64,000 nucleotides of DNA from contig JACKBR010000021.1 in assembly GCA_020634495.1 (NCBI GenBank), positions 1-64,000 of the forward strand, given 5' to 3'. The DNA is from Ardenticatenaceae bacterium (GTDB lineage Bacteria; Chloroflexota; Anaerolineae; Promineifilales; Promineifilaceae). Under the pieces are notes generated by a model. It searched no databases and had not been told where the DNA came from. It worked only from the letters and a program-made list of their open reading frames with translations. A program made the translations under genes and the position numbers. Positions within the stretch are counted from its first letter, which is position 1; every line of letters begins with the position of its first letter. This document shows positions 9,011 through 19,000 of this stretch, in pieces.

Positions 9011-9457
9011 ATGCGTAAAAGAATGAAGCGATGGATAAAGCGGCTTTTGAAAGTAGGCGGTCTCTTTTTTGTGGTCGGGTTTATTTTTATAATGGGCCTC
9101 CTCATTGGCAGCGAATCAGCCCAATCACGGCAAACGATTATTGTACGTCCAGACCATTTTGAAGAGGTGGGGCAGTCGATTGAGCAGCGCATTGAGCGGG
9201 ACGTCGTGGCCCATATTGAGCAGATTGACATTCCACCTATTCCCACCATCCCACCCATTCCCACGATTCCGCCCATCCCGGAGATTCCAGATGTGCCCAC
9301 CCGCATTTACATCGATCATCAGCCCTCCTTTTTTGAAGTGGTGAACGGCATTGGCACGGTTTTGGCTTCCCTGGGTCTGATCGGATTGGGTGTGCTCATG
9401 GTGGTGCGCGGCTGGCGGCAGCCAAAAGAAAAATCGCCGGAGTCGCTGAGCCAGTAA
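9011..9457 (+). CDS. Small two-helix membrane protein with Pro-rich spacer
   Basis: I do not recognise this 148-residue protein. It starts with a strongly basic segment (MRKRMKRWIKRLLK), followed by a membrane helix (GGLFFVVGFIFIMGLLIG), an extracytoplasmic part with a Pro-Ile-Pro repeat (IPPIPTIPPIPTIPPIPEIP), a second helix (GTVLASLGLIGLGVLMVV) and a short cytoplasmic tail. The ATG at 9011 is chosen for the AGGCAGGA just upstream. It lies between two divergent two-component systems and upstream of the second on the same strand, so it could be an accessory or sensed envelope protein; this is inference. Confidence 0.7.
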   Translation: MRKRMKRWIKRLLKVGGLFFVVGFIFIMGLLIGSESAQSRQTIIVRPDHFEEVGQSIEQRIERDVVAHIEQIDIPPIPTIPPIPTIPPIPEIPDVPTRIYIDHQPSFFEVVNGIGTVLASLGLIGLGVLMVVRGWRQPKEKSPESLSQ

Positions 9458-9460
9458 GCC

Positions 9461-9516
9461 GAGATTGGAGATTGGAGAGTAGAGATTAGCCAATCTCCAC
9501 TCTCCAATCTCTTTTT
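9461..9516 (+). terminator. Rho-independent-type terminator built from a GATTGGAGATTGG repeat
   Basis: The left arm at 9461-9480 and the right arm at 9491-9511 pair over about 20 bp with two mismatches, followed by TTTTT at 9512-9516. It closes the small membrane-protein gene before the next response regulator. The same repeat unit (GAGATTGGAGATTGG) appears at about 32945-33029 and 36024-36058 inside ABC exporter genes. Confidence 0.65.
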
Positions 9517-9544
9517 CTTCACCCTATGATAAAATTTCCAAACG

Positions 9545-10243
9545 ATGAGCGATAAAATTTTGATTGTGGAAGATGAGGTGCGGATTGTGCGCACGCTGCG
9601 GCTTTATCTGGAGCAGGCGGGGTTTGCGGTTACGGCCGTTCACGATGGCGCACAGGCGGTTCCAGCATTTCGGCAGGAACGGCCGTCTCTCGTTTTGCTC
9701 GATCTCAATTTGCCAGGCCAGGACGGGCTGGACATTTGCCGCAGCCTGCGCCGCCTGGGGGACGTGCCCATCATTATGCTCACCGCCCGCACCGAAGAAA
9801 TGGACCGGCTGATTGGCCTGGAACTGGGAGCCGATGATTACATCAGCAAGCCGTTTTCACCGCGTGAGGTGGTGGCCAGGGTGCGCGCCGTGCTGCGCCG
9901 CACCCAAGGTGGCCTGACCAACGCCAATTTGCTGCAAGCCGGGGCGCTAAAGCTTGATCTGGCAGCGTACCGCGTTTGGCTCGATGGCCAGCTGGTAGAC
10001 CTGACGCAAATGGAATTTGAGTTGCTGGCCACGCTGATGCGCCACAAAGGGCATGTGCTGAGCCGTGCCCAGCTTTTGCAGGCGCTCCAGGGCGTGGCGC
10101 ACGAGGAGCTGGAGCGGGCCATTGACCAGCACATCAAAAATGTGCGCCGAAAGCTGAAGGAAACGGTGGGAGATGTGGCCATCATCAGCACGATTTATGG
10201 TGTGGGCTACCGGCTGGACGAGGTGGAGCTGCCTCATGCGTGA
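9545..10243 (+). CDS. OmpR-family response regulator
   Basis: A 232-residue response regulator. The receiver shows LIVEDE, the phospho-acceptor in LVLLDLNLPGQDG and IMLTARTEEMD. The C-terminal winged helix has VDLTQMEFELLATLMRH and the final TIYGVGYRLDE. It overlaps the following histidine kinase gene by eight bases, so translation is probably coupled. No clear ribosome binding site is seen before the ATG. It is a paralogue of the regulator at 8.0-8.7 kb but belongs to a separate operon pointing the other way. Confidence 0.92.
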   Translation: MSDKILIVEDEVRIVRTLRLYLEQAGFAVTAVHDGAQAVPAFRQERPSLVLLDLNLPGQDGLDICRSLRRLGDVPIIMLTARTEEMDRLIGLELGADDYISKPFSPREVVARVRAVLRRTQGGLTNANLLQAGALKLDLAAYRVWLDGQLVDLTQMEFELLATLMRHKGHVLSRAQLLQALQGVAHEELERAIDQHIKNVRRKLKETVGDVAIISTIYGVGYRLDEVELPHA

Positions 10244-11789
10244 ACGATTAAACCGGTTACGGCCGTCTACCTGGCTGCGTCGTTTGTTTCGGCGGCGAGG
10301 ACGACGCATCTCTCCCAAGGAGCTGCGCTTTGGCGACGAGCTGGTGGTGCTAAAAGAGGAAACCACGCGCTTTGGCCGGTTGAGACGGCCGTTTCGTTTT
10401 CTGTGGCGCGTTTTGGGCTGGCTGTTCCGCCTGCTGCGCCGCGCCTGGAGCCGCTTCCGCTGGATGACGCGCAGCCTCTGGTTTCGGCTGATGGGCGCGT
10501 TTGCCGTTGTCATCTTCCTCATGCTGGTCATTGTGACCAACGTGGTGGGGGATATTACCTCGCGGGCGTTTAACCAATATGTGGCCCAGCGCAATGATTA
10601 CATCCGCAATGTGCTGCCAACGGTGGTGGCCCCAGGCACGTTGGAAGATGCAGAGATTTCCATCATCGATGGCGAGCCGGTGATCCAGCTGGTGACGCCC
10701 CCGCCGCCTGTGACAACGGCCGTACGCCCAGAACTGCCAGAAAGCCTGGAGCCAGAACAGCCAGAGATTGTCATTGTGCCAGAGCCGGAAACGGCCGTTA
10801 CCGAAGAAGTGTTGGTACTGCCTTTATTAGAAATTCTAGCGCCCACCTCTCCAGAGACATTGGGGCTTTCTTTTTTGTCTGATGTGCAGCGGGCGGCGGA
10901 AACGGCCGTTATCGCCGCCGGAGCCGTTTCGCTGGTGTTGGGCACGATAATCTTTTGGCAAATCACTCGCCCTCTTTCCCAAATGCGCCGCGCTTCGCAA
11001 GCCTTGGCCGCTGGCCAGGGTAATGTGCGCGTGCCGGTGCGCTCGCAGGACGAGCTGGGCAAGGTGGCCGAGGCGTTTAACCAGATGGCCAGCAAAATCT
11101 CTGAACAGGAGCAGCAGCGGCGGCAGATGGTGGCCGACGTGGCCCACGAACTGCGTACGCCGCTCACCGTGATGCAGGCCAATCTGGAAGCGATGCTGGA
11201 TGGTCTTTTGGAGCCAAGCGCAGCGGAATTGCAGGAGCTAAATGATGAGGTGCATCGTCTTTCTCGCCTGATCGATGATTTGCGCCTGCTGTCGTTGGCA
11301 GATTCTGGCCAGCTTTCTTTGTCGCTGCAAAAGGTGGATGTGCGCCAGGTAACGGCTACGGTGGTCACCCGCCTGTCACCGCTGGCCGAGGCACGTCAGG
11401 TAAAGCTGGTGGATGATGCCCCAGCGCAGCCTCTCTTCATCCTGGCCGACGAGGATCGGGTGCAGCAGGCGTTAACCAATCTGGTGGCCAATGGCATTCG
11501 CCATACGCCAAAGAGAGGACGTGTACGGGTTACGGCCGTTCAGGAAAAACAAACCATCCACCTGTCCGTCATCGACAGCGGCCCCGGCATTCCCCCGGCC
11601 GATTTGCCTTTTGTGTTCGACCGCTTCTGGCGCGGCGACAAGTCGCGCAGCCGTCACAGCGGCGGCTCTGGCCTGGGCCTGGCCATCGTCAAGCAAATTG
11701 CCGACCTGCACCAGGGGCAGGTGACGGCGCTCTCCCCCAACAACAGCGGCGCAATTTTTACCATCTCACTGCCTGCCAATCTCTCCTAA
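10236..11789 (+). CDS. Sensor histidine kinase with long basic N-terminal tail
   Basis: The 517-residue kinase starts at the ATG overlapping the end of the response regulator gene, with AGGTGGAG upstream. Unusually, about 85 very basic cytoplasmic residues (RRLFRRRGRR, FRLLRRAWSRFRW) precede the first membrane helix. Then follow an extracytoplasmic segment of roughly 130 residues rich in Pro, Glu and Val, a second helix, HAMP (ITRPLSQMRRASQALAAG), HisKA (DVAHELRTPLTVMQA), and a HATPase with NLVANGIRHT, DSGPGIP and GSGLGLAIV. It phosphorylates the adjacent regulator. The extracytoplasmic part contains several T-A-V tripeptides encoded by ACGGCCGT. Confidence 0.92.
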   Translation: MRERLNRLRPSTWLRRLFRRRGRRISPKELRFGDELVVLKEETTRFGRLRRPFRFLWRVLGWLFRLLRRAWSRFRWMTRSLWFRLMGAFAVVIFLMLVIVTNVVGDITSRAFNQYVAQRNDYIRNVLPTVVAPGTLEDAEISIIDGEPVIQLVTPPPPVTTAVRPELPESLEPEQPEIVIVPEPETAVTEEVLVLPLLEILAPTSPETLGLSFLSDVQRAAETAVIAAGAVSLVLGTIIFWQITRPLSQMRRASQALAAGQGNVRVPVRSQDELGKVAEAFNQMASKISEQEQQRRQMVADVAHELRTPLTVMQANLEAMLDGLLEPSAAELQELNDEVHRLSRLIDDLRLLSLADSGQLSLSLQKVDVRQVTATVVTRLSPLAEARQVKLVDDAPAQPLFILADEDRVQQALTNLVANGIRHTPKRGRVRVTAVQEKQTIHLSVIDSGPGIPPADLPFVFDRFWRGDKSRSRHSGGSGLGLAIVKQIADLHQGQVTALSPNNSGAIFTISLPANLS

Positions 11790-11808
11790 AATTTGGGAAA
11801 TTTTCATA

Positions 11809-11922
11809 TGATTCACTGATGTTACGCACAGGTGAAAATTCACCCTCACCCCAGCCCTCTCCCTCAGGGAGCGGGTTAGGGAGGGGGTAGAGTGCCGTTG
11901 GGTGCGTTACATGAGTGATTCA
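11809..11922. repeat. MITE-like element with 21-bp terminal inverted repeats
   Basis: The ends, 11809-11829 and 11902-11922, are inverted copies that match at 18 of 21 positions (core ...TTACGCAC / GTGCGTTAC...). Inside are a perfect GGTGAAAATTCACC palindrome (11831-11844) and a CCCTCACCCCAGCCCTCTCCC / GGGTTAGGGAGGGGG type hairpin resembling dispersed intergenic repeats of other bacteria. No transposase is encoded. It follows the kinase gene and may also act as its terminator. Confidence 0.5.
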
Positions 11923-11926
11923 ACAA

Positions 11927-11977
11927 GTAGCCGCAGTTTCTTACGGCGCAGGTGGTGCGAAAAGAATCCGCGGCTAC
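11927..11977. repeat. Dispersed inverted repeat, GTAGCCGC type, copy 2
   Basis: The ends are GTAGCCGC (11927-11934) and GCGGCTAC (11970-11977), as in the element at 4545-4597, with the shared inner stretch AGTTTCTTA. The right end supplies the TAG stop codon (11974-11976) of the epimerase gene on the minus strand. Confidence 0.65.
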
Positions 11978-12900
11978 TGATTGAGCAAATCCATCAGGGC
12001 TTCTTTGGCTTTGGGGTATTTGAAGGTGAAGCCGTCGTTTTGCAGCTTTTGGGGGATGGCGCGACGGCCGTCTAGCACAATGGCGGCAATTTCACCCAGC
12101 GCCAGCTTCAGGGCAAAGGCGGGGGCGGGCATAATGGCGGGCCGGTTCATGACGTGGCCAATGGTTTTGGCAAAATCTTTGTTTTGCAGGGGATTTGGGG
12201 CGCACAGGTTGTAGGGGCCAACGGCCGTTTCACTTTCCAGCAAAAATTGAATTGCCCGCACCTCATCTTCCAGATGAATCCAGGGCCACCACTGCTGGCC
12301 GCTGCCCAACGGCCCGCCTGCAAAAAACTTGAAGGGCAGCACGGTGATGGGCAGCGCGCCGCTGTCCATGCTCAACACAATGCCGCTGCGAATGATGACC
12401 CGCCGCACGCCCATTGCCTCCACAGCGGCCGTTGAATTTTCCCAATCGACCGTGACATCGGCCAAAAAGCCGCTGCCGTTGGGCGACGTTTCGGTGATGA
12501 TCTGGTCGCTTTGCACATCGCCGTAATAATCGACGCCAGATGATTGGATGACCAGCCGGGGTTTGTTTTGGGCGGCGGTGATGGCTTCGGTAACGGCCGT
12601 ACCCGCATCGATCCGGCTTTGACGAATGCGCCGTTTGCGCTCTTCGGTCCAGCGGCTGGGCAGCAAGCCGTCCCCGGCAATAGGTGCACCAGCCAGGTTC
12701 ACAATGGCGTCTGCCCCATCTGCCAGGTGACCCCAGTGTGCGGCCGTTTTGGCATCCCATTTTTCTCCACGCACCCCGCTTGGAAAGCTATATTTTGCCG
12801 GATTGCGGCTGAGTACGATGACCTCATGATTATCTGCGGCCAGATTTTTGGCCAAAGCCGAGCCTATCAGTCCGGTTCCACCAGTAATAATAATTCGCAT
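11974..12900 (-). CDS. TIGR01777-family NAD-dependent epimerase/dehydratase
   Basis: A 308-residue extended short-chain dehydrogenase. The N-terminal nucleotide-binding loop is ITGGTGLIGSALAKNLA, and the family-specific stretches include DAIVNLAGAPIAG, RWTEERKRRIRQSRI and QSSGVDYYGD (YYGD replacing the usual YxxxK). The C-terminal PLQNKDFAKTIGHVM and FKYPKAKEALMDLL also fit TIGR01777. The substrate of this family is not settled; members are sometimes linked to cell division (SulA-like) or sugar-nucleotide chemistry. AAAAGGAG lies ten bases before the ATG. The stop codon is formed by a dispersed repeat. Confidence 0.88.
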   Translation of the reverse strand: MRIIITGGTGLIGSALAKNLAADNHEVIVLSRNPAKYSFPSGVRGEKWDAKTAAHWGHLADGADAIVNLAGAPIAGDGLLPSRWTEERKRRIRQSRIDAGTAVTEAITAAQNKPRLVIQSSGVDYYGDVQSDQIITETSPNGSGFLADVTVDWENSTAAVEAMGVRRVIIRSGIVLSMDSGALPITVLPFKFFAGGPLGSGQQWWPWIHLEDEVRAIQFLLESETAVGPYNLCAPNPLQNKDFAKTIGHVMNRPAIMPAPAFALKLALGEIAAIVLDGRRAIPQKLQNDGFTFKYPKAKEALMDLLNQ

Positions 12901-13243
12901 TAAACAGTCGCTCCTTTTTTAGTAGCCATCTAGTCACAATTTTAGTACAAAATCGCACGATTGTCTATATTTTGAACAGATTTTCCGCTTAAACCTGTGC
13001 GTGAATTGCCACATCTTTCGTTCTAGCACAACTGCCCCGTCAATGGGGCCAGCGCAACATTGGTCTCCAAGCAGGCAGGCAGAAAAGATTCAGGGGAACA
13101 ACTTTTAGGATTGAGACACCTGATTTGTGCCTAATTTCATTAAAAAAAGGGCCAAACATCACGTTTTAGTGTGGAGAAATATGGTTAATATGGTTTTTGT
13201 TCGCTTTCTCTTAATCGCTCAATTAATCATCGAGGAGAAGATC
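12901..13243. other. Divergent intergenic region
   Basis: About 340 AT-rich bases between the epimerase (leftward) and the lipoprotein gene (rightward). The leftward ribosome binding site lies at its left edge and GGAG before the rightward ATG at its right edge. Promoters for both must lie here, but no box is convincing. I see no RNA gene or repeat. Confidence 0.4.
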
Positions 13244-14098
13244 ATGAAAAAAGTATATAGTCAACGAATTGCTGCGATTTGTTTTGCAGGGCTTTTCTTG
13301 TTGTTGGCAATCGCTTGTCGCAACGAAGAAGCAACACCTGAGCCAACGGCCGTTGCTGAAAGTGCCCCAGAACCCACAGAAACAGCGCTGCCGCCGACGG
13401 ATACACCGGCCCCCACAAACACGCCGGTTCCCACTGAGACGCCAATACCCACAGAAACCCCAACCGAAACGCCAACAAATACCCCAACACCCACCAACAC
13501 ACCCACCGCGGAACCCACAGAAACCCCAACCGAAACGCCCACCGAGACGCCTGAACCCACCGATACACCCGTGCCGCCAACCGCTGCGCCGCAATCGGAT
13601 GCCGGTGACAGCGACAGTGACGACACAGACGGGGCAGCCGACGATGGCGACGATGCAGAAGACGGCGAACCGGAAATGATAACCGTTTACTACATCTCTA
13701 ACCCGAATGATATTTTGGGTGTTTTCCCGGAATTGCCGTTTGATGCTGCCGGTTTAACTGCCAATATGAACAACATTTACGGCTCCCTGCAAACGATGCG
13801 CGGCAACATTGATGGCGCAAAAGGGGGCGATCAAGCTGCCTGCGACACCTACGTCGGCGCCTACAATAACATTTTGTATTCGGGCGTCTTTTACAAAGAT
13901 GTGCCGGGTGATTGGGAAGAGATTGATTTTGTTTACTTCTTGTCTTTCATTTATGCCCTGGATAGAACGCGACCTGCTTATCTTTCTTGTGTCAATGCTG
14001 GACAGGTAGATGATTTTAACTACGGTTTGGCAGTCCAAACTATTGACCAGACATTAAGCTTTATGCTGCCTTCATTGAACAGCGCAAATTCCCGTTAA
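13244..14098 (+). CDS. Predicted lipoprotein with Pro/Thr stalk and unknown C-terminal domain
   Basis: A 284-residue exported protein. The signal peptide ends in a plausible lipobox (FLLLAIAC), so Cys would be lipidated. About 80 residues of Pro-Thr-Glu repeats (PTETPTETPTNTP type) form a stalk, then an acidic linker (GDSDSDDTDGAADDGDDAEDG), then a domain of about 150 residues that I do not recognise, with two Cys residues (AACDTY, YLSCVN) that could form a disulfide. GGAG before the ATG at 13244 decides the start; an earlier in-frame codon at 13127 has no signal peptide at the right place. Probably a surface protein. Confidence 0.7.
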   Translation: MKKVYSQRIAAICFAGLFLLLAIACRNEEATPEPTAVAESAPEPTETALPPTDTPAPTNTPVPTETPIPTETPTETPTNTPTPTNTPTAEPTETPTETPTETPEPTDTPVPPTAAPQSDAGDSDSDDTDGAADDGDDAEDGEPEMITVYYISNPNDILGVFPELPFDAAGLTANMNNIYGSLQTMRGNIDGAKGGDQAACDTYVGAYNNILYSGVFYKDVPGDWEEIDFVYFLSFIYALDRTRPAYLSCVNAGQVDDFNYGLAVQTIDQTLSFMLPSLNSANSR

Positions 14099-14193
14099 GG
14101 CAGATGTTTGTCGAACAAGAGTGATATTTTTTAAGTGCAGATTTTTAGGCCTGGGGTTTGGGTCTAATAACCAGAGGCTGGGGAAATTTTACC

Positions 14194-15525
14194 TCAAAGA
14201 GCAAAGCGGCGCGGATCGCCCAGCCTCTGGGCCAGGCTGTTAGCGGTGAACTGGGTATGGCGCAGCGCCCAGGCAATTTCTGAGGCCAGGGTGATGTCGA
14301 AGGTGCCGGGGTCGTCGGTGCAGAGGCAGAGGTTTACCTGGCTGGCCAGCAGGCGGTGGATGGGGTGGTGTTCGGCATCGGGCACGCCGCCAATGCGCAG
14401 GTTGGAGGTGGGGCAGCATTCGATGACCGTGCCCAGCCGGGTAAGCTGGCCAAGGACAAAGGTTTGTCGTTGGCGAATGTCGTGGAAGCGTTGGGGGGTG
14501 TACGGCCGTTCCACCACATCTTCCTTTTTCATTTTGGCCAATGCCTGCTGTTCGGCATGTAAAGCAGCTTCGTCTACCAACACTCCCGCCTGCCGCAACC
14601 CGCGGGCAAATTGCAAGTCGTAGGCAATCTGATCCAGCCGTTCGCTAACCAATTCTGCCTCGTGCGCCTGTGGGCGGCGGCTAACCGCAATGGCCGGGTC
14701 TAGCCCCAGGGCAATGCAGTGACCCAGCCGTTTGGCTCCCAGCAGCGCCGCTTCATGGCACCAGCGCACGGCGCTCTCCAAAGATTTGTCGAAAAATGTT
14801 TCACCTACGTGGTAAACGGCCGTTAACTGCTGGTCTGGTTGGGCGGCATTGTCGTGCTGAATTTGTTGAAAAATGGGACGAAATAATTTTGGCGGAAATC
14901 CTTCTTCGTAGCTGGCAAAGTCGAGGCCACGCAAGGTGTGGGCCAGATGTGGCTGCTCGGTCAAAAGCTGGCGCACGGCCTGGTACATGGGCCAGGGATC
15001 ATCGCGGGGTAGGGCCACAATGTAGCGGGCGGTGAACTGCTCATCACATTCATCGGCCAGCGTTTCGGCACAAATTTGCATCTTCTGGCGCAAGTCGGCT
15101 CCTTCGCCCCAAAAGCCAGCACGGTATTCTACGATGTCCAACCCCTGTCGTTTATGGTGCTCCACAGCCTGCCGAATCATGGCAACGGCCGTTTCCTGCC
15201 CTTGCTCCCAACCATAGCCCCACAAATGGGAAAACAGCCGGTATTTCCACATGAATCGCTCAAAATCGCCGCTGTCTTCGGGGCCAAATACGTAAGCAGC
15301 TTTTAGCTTGGGGAAGCCCGTTTCTGGATTTTCTAGCGCTTCGGCAAAAAGCTGAACCGGATCAAGCTCGGTTTCCAGGCTGCTGTTGTAGCCGTTCAAA
15401 AAATCCCGCTCTGTCCAATCAACCTCCCGGAAAATGGGTGCGCCAATGGCCAGCAAATCTTCTGTGTAGAAGGAGCCAGCCAGATGCACATGCAAATCAC
15501 AGCCAGTGAGCAAATCCGTTTTCAT
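14194..15525 (-). CDS. Adenosine deaminase-like metallohydrolase
   Basis: The 443-residue protein keeps the metal and catalytic landmarks of the adenosine/AMP deaminase superfamily. These are DLHVHLAGS near the N-terminus (two metal His), YHVGETFF in place of the usual HAGE, LGHCIALG, ECCPTSNLRIG, and CTDDPGTFD with the twin Asp. It should deaminate a purine nucleoside or related compound with Zn2+. It is longer than standard adenosine deaminase (about 340 residues), mainly through inserts between the first and second metal motifs, so the substrate may differ. GAGG upstream favours the ATG at 15525 over 15543. Confidence 0.85.
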   Translation of the reverse strand: MKTDLLTGCDLHVHLAGSFYTEDLLAIGAPIFREVDWTERDFLNGYNSSLETELDPVQLFAEALENPETGFPKLKAAYVFGPEDSGDFERFMWKYRLFSHLWGYGWEQGQETAVAMIRQAVEHHKRQGLDIVEYRAGFWGEGADLRQKMQICAETLADECDEQFTARYIVALPRDDPWPMYQAVRQLLTEQPHLAHTLRGLDFASYEEGFPPKLFRPIFQQIQHDNAAQPDQQLTAVYHVGETFFDKSLESAVRWCHEAALLGAKRLGHCIALGLDPAIAVSRRPQAHEAELVSERLDQIAYDLQFARGLRQAGVLVDEAALHAEQQALAKMKKEDVVERPYTPQRFHDIRQRQTFVLGQLTRLGTVIECCPTSNLRIGGVPDAEHHPIHRLLASQVNLCLCTDDPGTFDITLASEIAWALRHTQFTANSLAQRLGDPRRFAL

Positions 15526-16046
15526 GGCAAACGCCTCATCCACTAAAAGTTTCCATCGGGTGCCGAATTTCTATCGAGGATTCTTAGATTTTTTGGCAAA
15601 CGCAGCAATTTCTACGATTAACTTTAATTGATCCAACCCACCGCCACGCTATCCAAATTACCTGCTTCCCATTACCTACTCCCTATATGAACCAGGGAAT
15701 TACCTCGTGTATTATCAGGCAGGTTTATCCCATTTTAATTTAAAACCACATAGGATGCTTAAGCTGATGATCTTGGGAGTCCCAGACCATATTTAGAATA
15801 AACCCTAACTTCTAGGCCGGGACTTCTGCTAGACAAAATTCAGTCGTATCAAAAACAGACCAAAGTATCACAAAAAATCTATCTCTTGAATATACGTCCA
15901 TGTGATTTAGGGTCGGCTGTATCCGCTTGGAACCGTAAATCTTCACAATTGCGATGCACTAAATGATGCACTAATTAAGGAAGAGTGCCAGATAAAAACA
16001 CGCTTTAAAACTTATAAAACTCAATTATTCAAAGGAACGGAAATTA
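15526..16046. other. AT-rich divergent intergenic region
   Basis: About 520 bases between the deaminase-like gene (leftward) and the large repeat protein (rightward). The composition is more AT-rich than nearby genes. It contains a short direct repeat GATGCACTAAATGATGCACTAA at about 15953-15974 and no ACGGCCGT copy. No open frame with a good ribosome binding site or RNA gene is recognised. Confidence 0.4.
15949..15977 (+). promoter_or_regulatory. Possible sigma70-type promoter of the repeat-protein gene
   Basis: TTGCGA (15949-15954), a 17-base spacer and TAATTA (15972-15977) give a fair -35/-10 pair about 70 bases before the ATG at 16047. The match is partial and could be chance in an AT-rich region. 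Confidence 0.3.
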
Positions 16047-19000
16047 ATGCAAAAAACGCACCTCTTAACACTGGTATTTGCTCTTGTGCTAATTTTGGGA
16101 TTGAACCAGGCTAGCAATGTTGTTGCAGCACCCACTGTAACAAATCTGGATGATAATACCTATACCGAAAATCAAGCACCAATAATTATTGACAGCGATA
16201 TAACCTTTTCTAGCGGGAACAATTACAGAAATGGTTATGTACGCTTTGCCTTAAGTAATAGCACCGTCAATGACCAGTTGGCCGTTAGCAGTGATCCAAC
16301 GCCAACGGCAAATGGCGCTATTTCAATTGTTGGTTCCGATGTCTTTTGGGGAGACGGTGCGGATGTGATCCGCATAGGAACAGTAGACAGCACCGAAAAT
16401 GGCCAGAATGGCCAGCCTTTGAAAATTCTTTTTGCTGCACCGCTGGATAACTTCAGTTTTGAAACCGGCCTGAATGAATGGGTCACCTATGATCAGGAGT
16501 TCAACGCCTCCAGCACGGACTATGCTCAAGACCTCAATGGGGACCCCATCTTCTACTACATGGATAGTGGTTCTACCACCGGTACCGGCTCAATTATTCT
16601 TGGCACAAATGATTCTGTCACTTTTTCCACTTCTACCTCAACCACCTATGCGTCTGAAGGCACAAGCTCTCTGCTACTGCATAGCTCAGGTGATATTGTA
16701 TACAGTGGTGGCACCGGTAATGACAATCCCACTGGTAATCTTTCGCTGCATGGCCCTTATGCTGTTAGCGCCAACTCTTTCTACGCCTTTCCTGGCGATC
16801 AGATTTCATTAGACTGGCGCGCTCAGGGTGGTGGCGATGATTATGAAGTATTTGGTTTTCTGGTGCAGGATGAAACCATCTACACCAAGCTTTTTAGCCA
16901 ACGTGGTGACACAATTACCAGTTGGAATACCCAAACGGCGAACATTACTATCGAGGGTAATTACAAATTCCTCTTTGTCGGTGGAACTTATGATGCTACA
17001 GGCGGTTACTATGTTGGCGCAGATTTGTATGTAGACAATATTCGCCTGCTTTCAACAGGCACTATCAATGATGATGTTGTCTCTGCTGTGGCCCAACACA
17101 TTACGTTTGAGAACACGTCCGACGCGCCTAACATCACCACACGCAGCTTAACGGTAAGCGCGCAGGCCAGTGATAGTTCAACTGGTTCAGCTACCTCCAA
17201 TATCGACATCACGGCTGTCAACGATGCGCCGGTAAGTAATGCTGGCCCAGATCAATATGTGGTTACCAACAGTGTTGTTACCCTGAATGCCAGTGGCAGT
17301 TCCGATGTAGAAGGGGATACGCCTCTCACTTATGTATGGACGCAGACGGGCGGAACGGCCGTTACCCTCAGCAGTAACACCGCAGAAATGCCAACCTTTA
17401 CCGCCCCAGCTACACCCAGCAGCCTCACATTTACCCTTACCGCCACGGATAGTCAGGCGCTGGCAGACCCCACACCAGACACCGTGTTTATCTCCGTTGA
17501 AATAGATACGGATGGCGACGGCATCAGAGACGTCACCGAAACGGATGCTGGAACCAATATCAACGACAGCACCGACAATGACACCGAAGCCGAACAAGTC
17601 GCTACCATCGTGGCCGCCTCAGATTCCCCAGCCGACGGTGCCCCAACAGCTGGCGATTTGGTAAACCCCACGCTTGGCTTAACAAGTATCAATGCGTCTA
17701 GCATCGGGGATTACGAAGAAGCAATTGCCAATGCCAGCCCGGTTCCCACAAGCAAAGCCGATTTGCAGGCCATTATCGATGCCGTCAACGGCACGGCCGA
17801 TGGCGACAACGATGGCATTAGCAATGGCACAGAAAACGATGCTGGCACCGATCCAAACGACGGAACCGACAATGACACCGAGGCAGAACAAGTTGCCACA
17901 ATCGTCGCCGCTTCCGATGCTTCCCCCGATGGCGCTCCGAACGAAACCGACCTGACCAACATTGGTCTGGTGCGCCTGGTCAGCAGCAGCATCGGCGCTT
18001 ACGAGACGGCCTTTGCCAATGCCAGCCCAGCGCCGACCACATTAGCTGCACTCCAGGCTATTGTAGATGGTGTTAACCAGGGGAACGATGGCGATTCCGA
18101 CGGCATTAGTGATGCGACAGAAATTGACGCAGGCACCAACCCGAACGACGGCACCGATAATGACACGGAAGCAGAAAAAGTTGCCACCCTGGTGGCCGCC
18201 TCAGACACAACCGCTGATGGCGCACCAACGGCAACCGACTTCACCAACACCGGCCTGGTGCGCGTTATTACAACCAGCATGGCTGCTTATGAAGAAGCCT
18301 TTGCCAATGCCAGTCCAGCGCCGACCTTTTTGGCTGAATTGCAAGCCATTATCGATGGTGTTAACAAAACGGTTGATACCGATCACGACGGAATCAGCGA
18401 CGCCACAGAGTATGATGGCGGCACCAGCCCCACCGCTGGTTCAGATAATGATGAAGAATCTGAGCGAGTTGCCACCATTGTTGCTGCATCAAACACCATG
18501 GCCAATGGCACACCGACCGCCGATGATTTAACCAATATCGGCCTGGCAAATGTGAATGCGAGCCTCATAGATGACTATGAAGAAGCATTTGCGAATGCCA
18601 GCCCGGCCCCAACGTCCTATGCTGATTTGCAGTCCATCATTGATGACATCAATTCAACCGCAGACAGCGACAGCGATGGTTTTAGCGATTTGACTGAATT
18701 GGATGCTGGCACCAACCCCAACGACGGCACGGACAATGATACCGAATCCGAGCGGGTCGCAACCGTTGTCGCTGCGTCTGATAGTCCAGCTGATGGGTTC
18801 CCCTTGGTCACTGAATTGGCCAACATCGGCCTGGTGCGTTTGGTTAGCGGCAGTATGAATGATTACGAAGAAGCCTTTGCCGCAGCTAGCCCCGTACCGG
18901 CAACATTGGCTGACCTTCAGGCCATTATTGATGGCGTTAACCAGACAAAAGACAGCGACAGCGATGGCATCAGTGATGCCACCGAGCTTGAGGCTGGCAC

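Noticed and set aside
13380..13570. Pro/Thr repeat as a separate mobile repeat
   Set aside because: It is a low-complexity stalk in an exported lipoprotein, a common design in this window.
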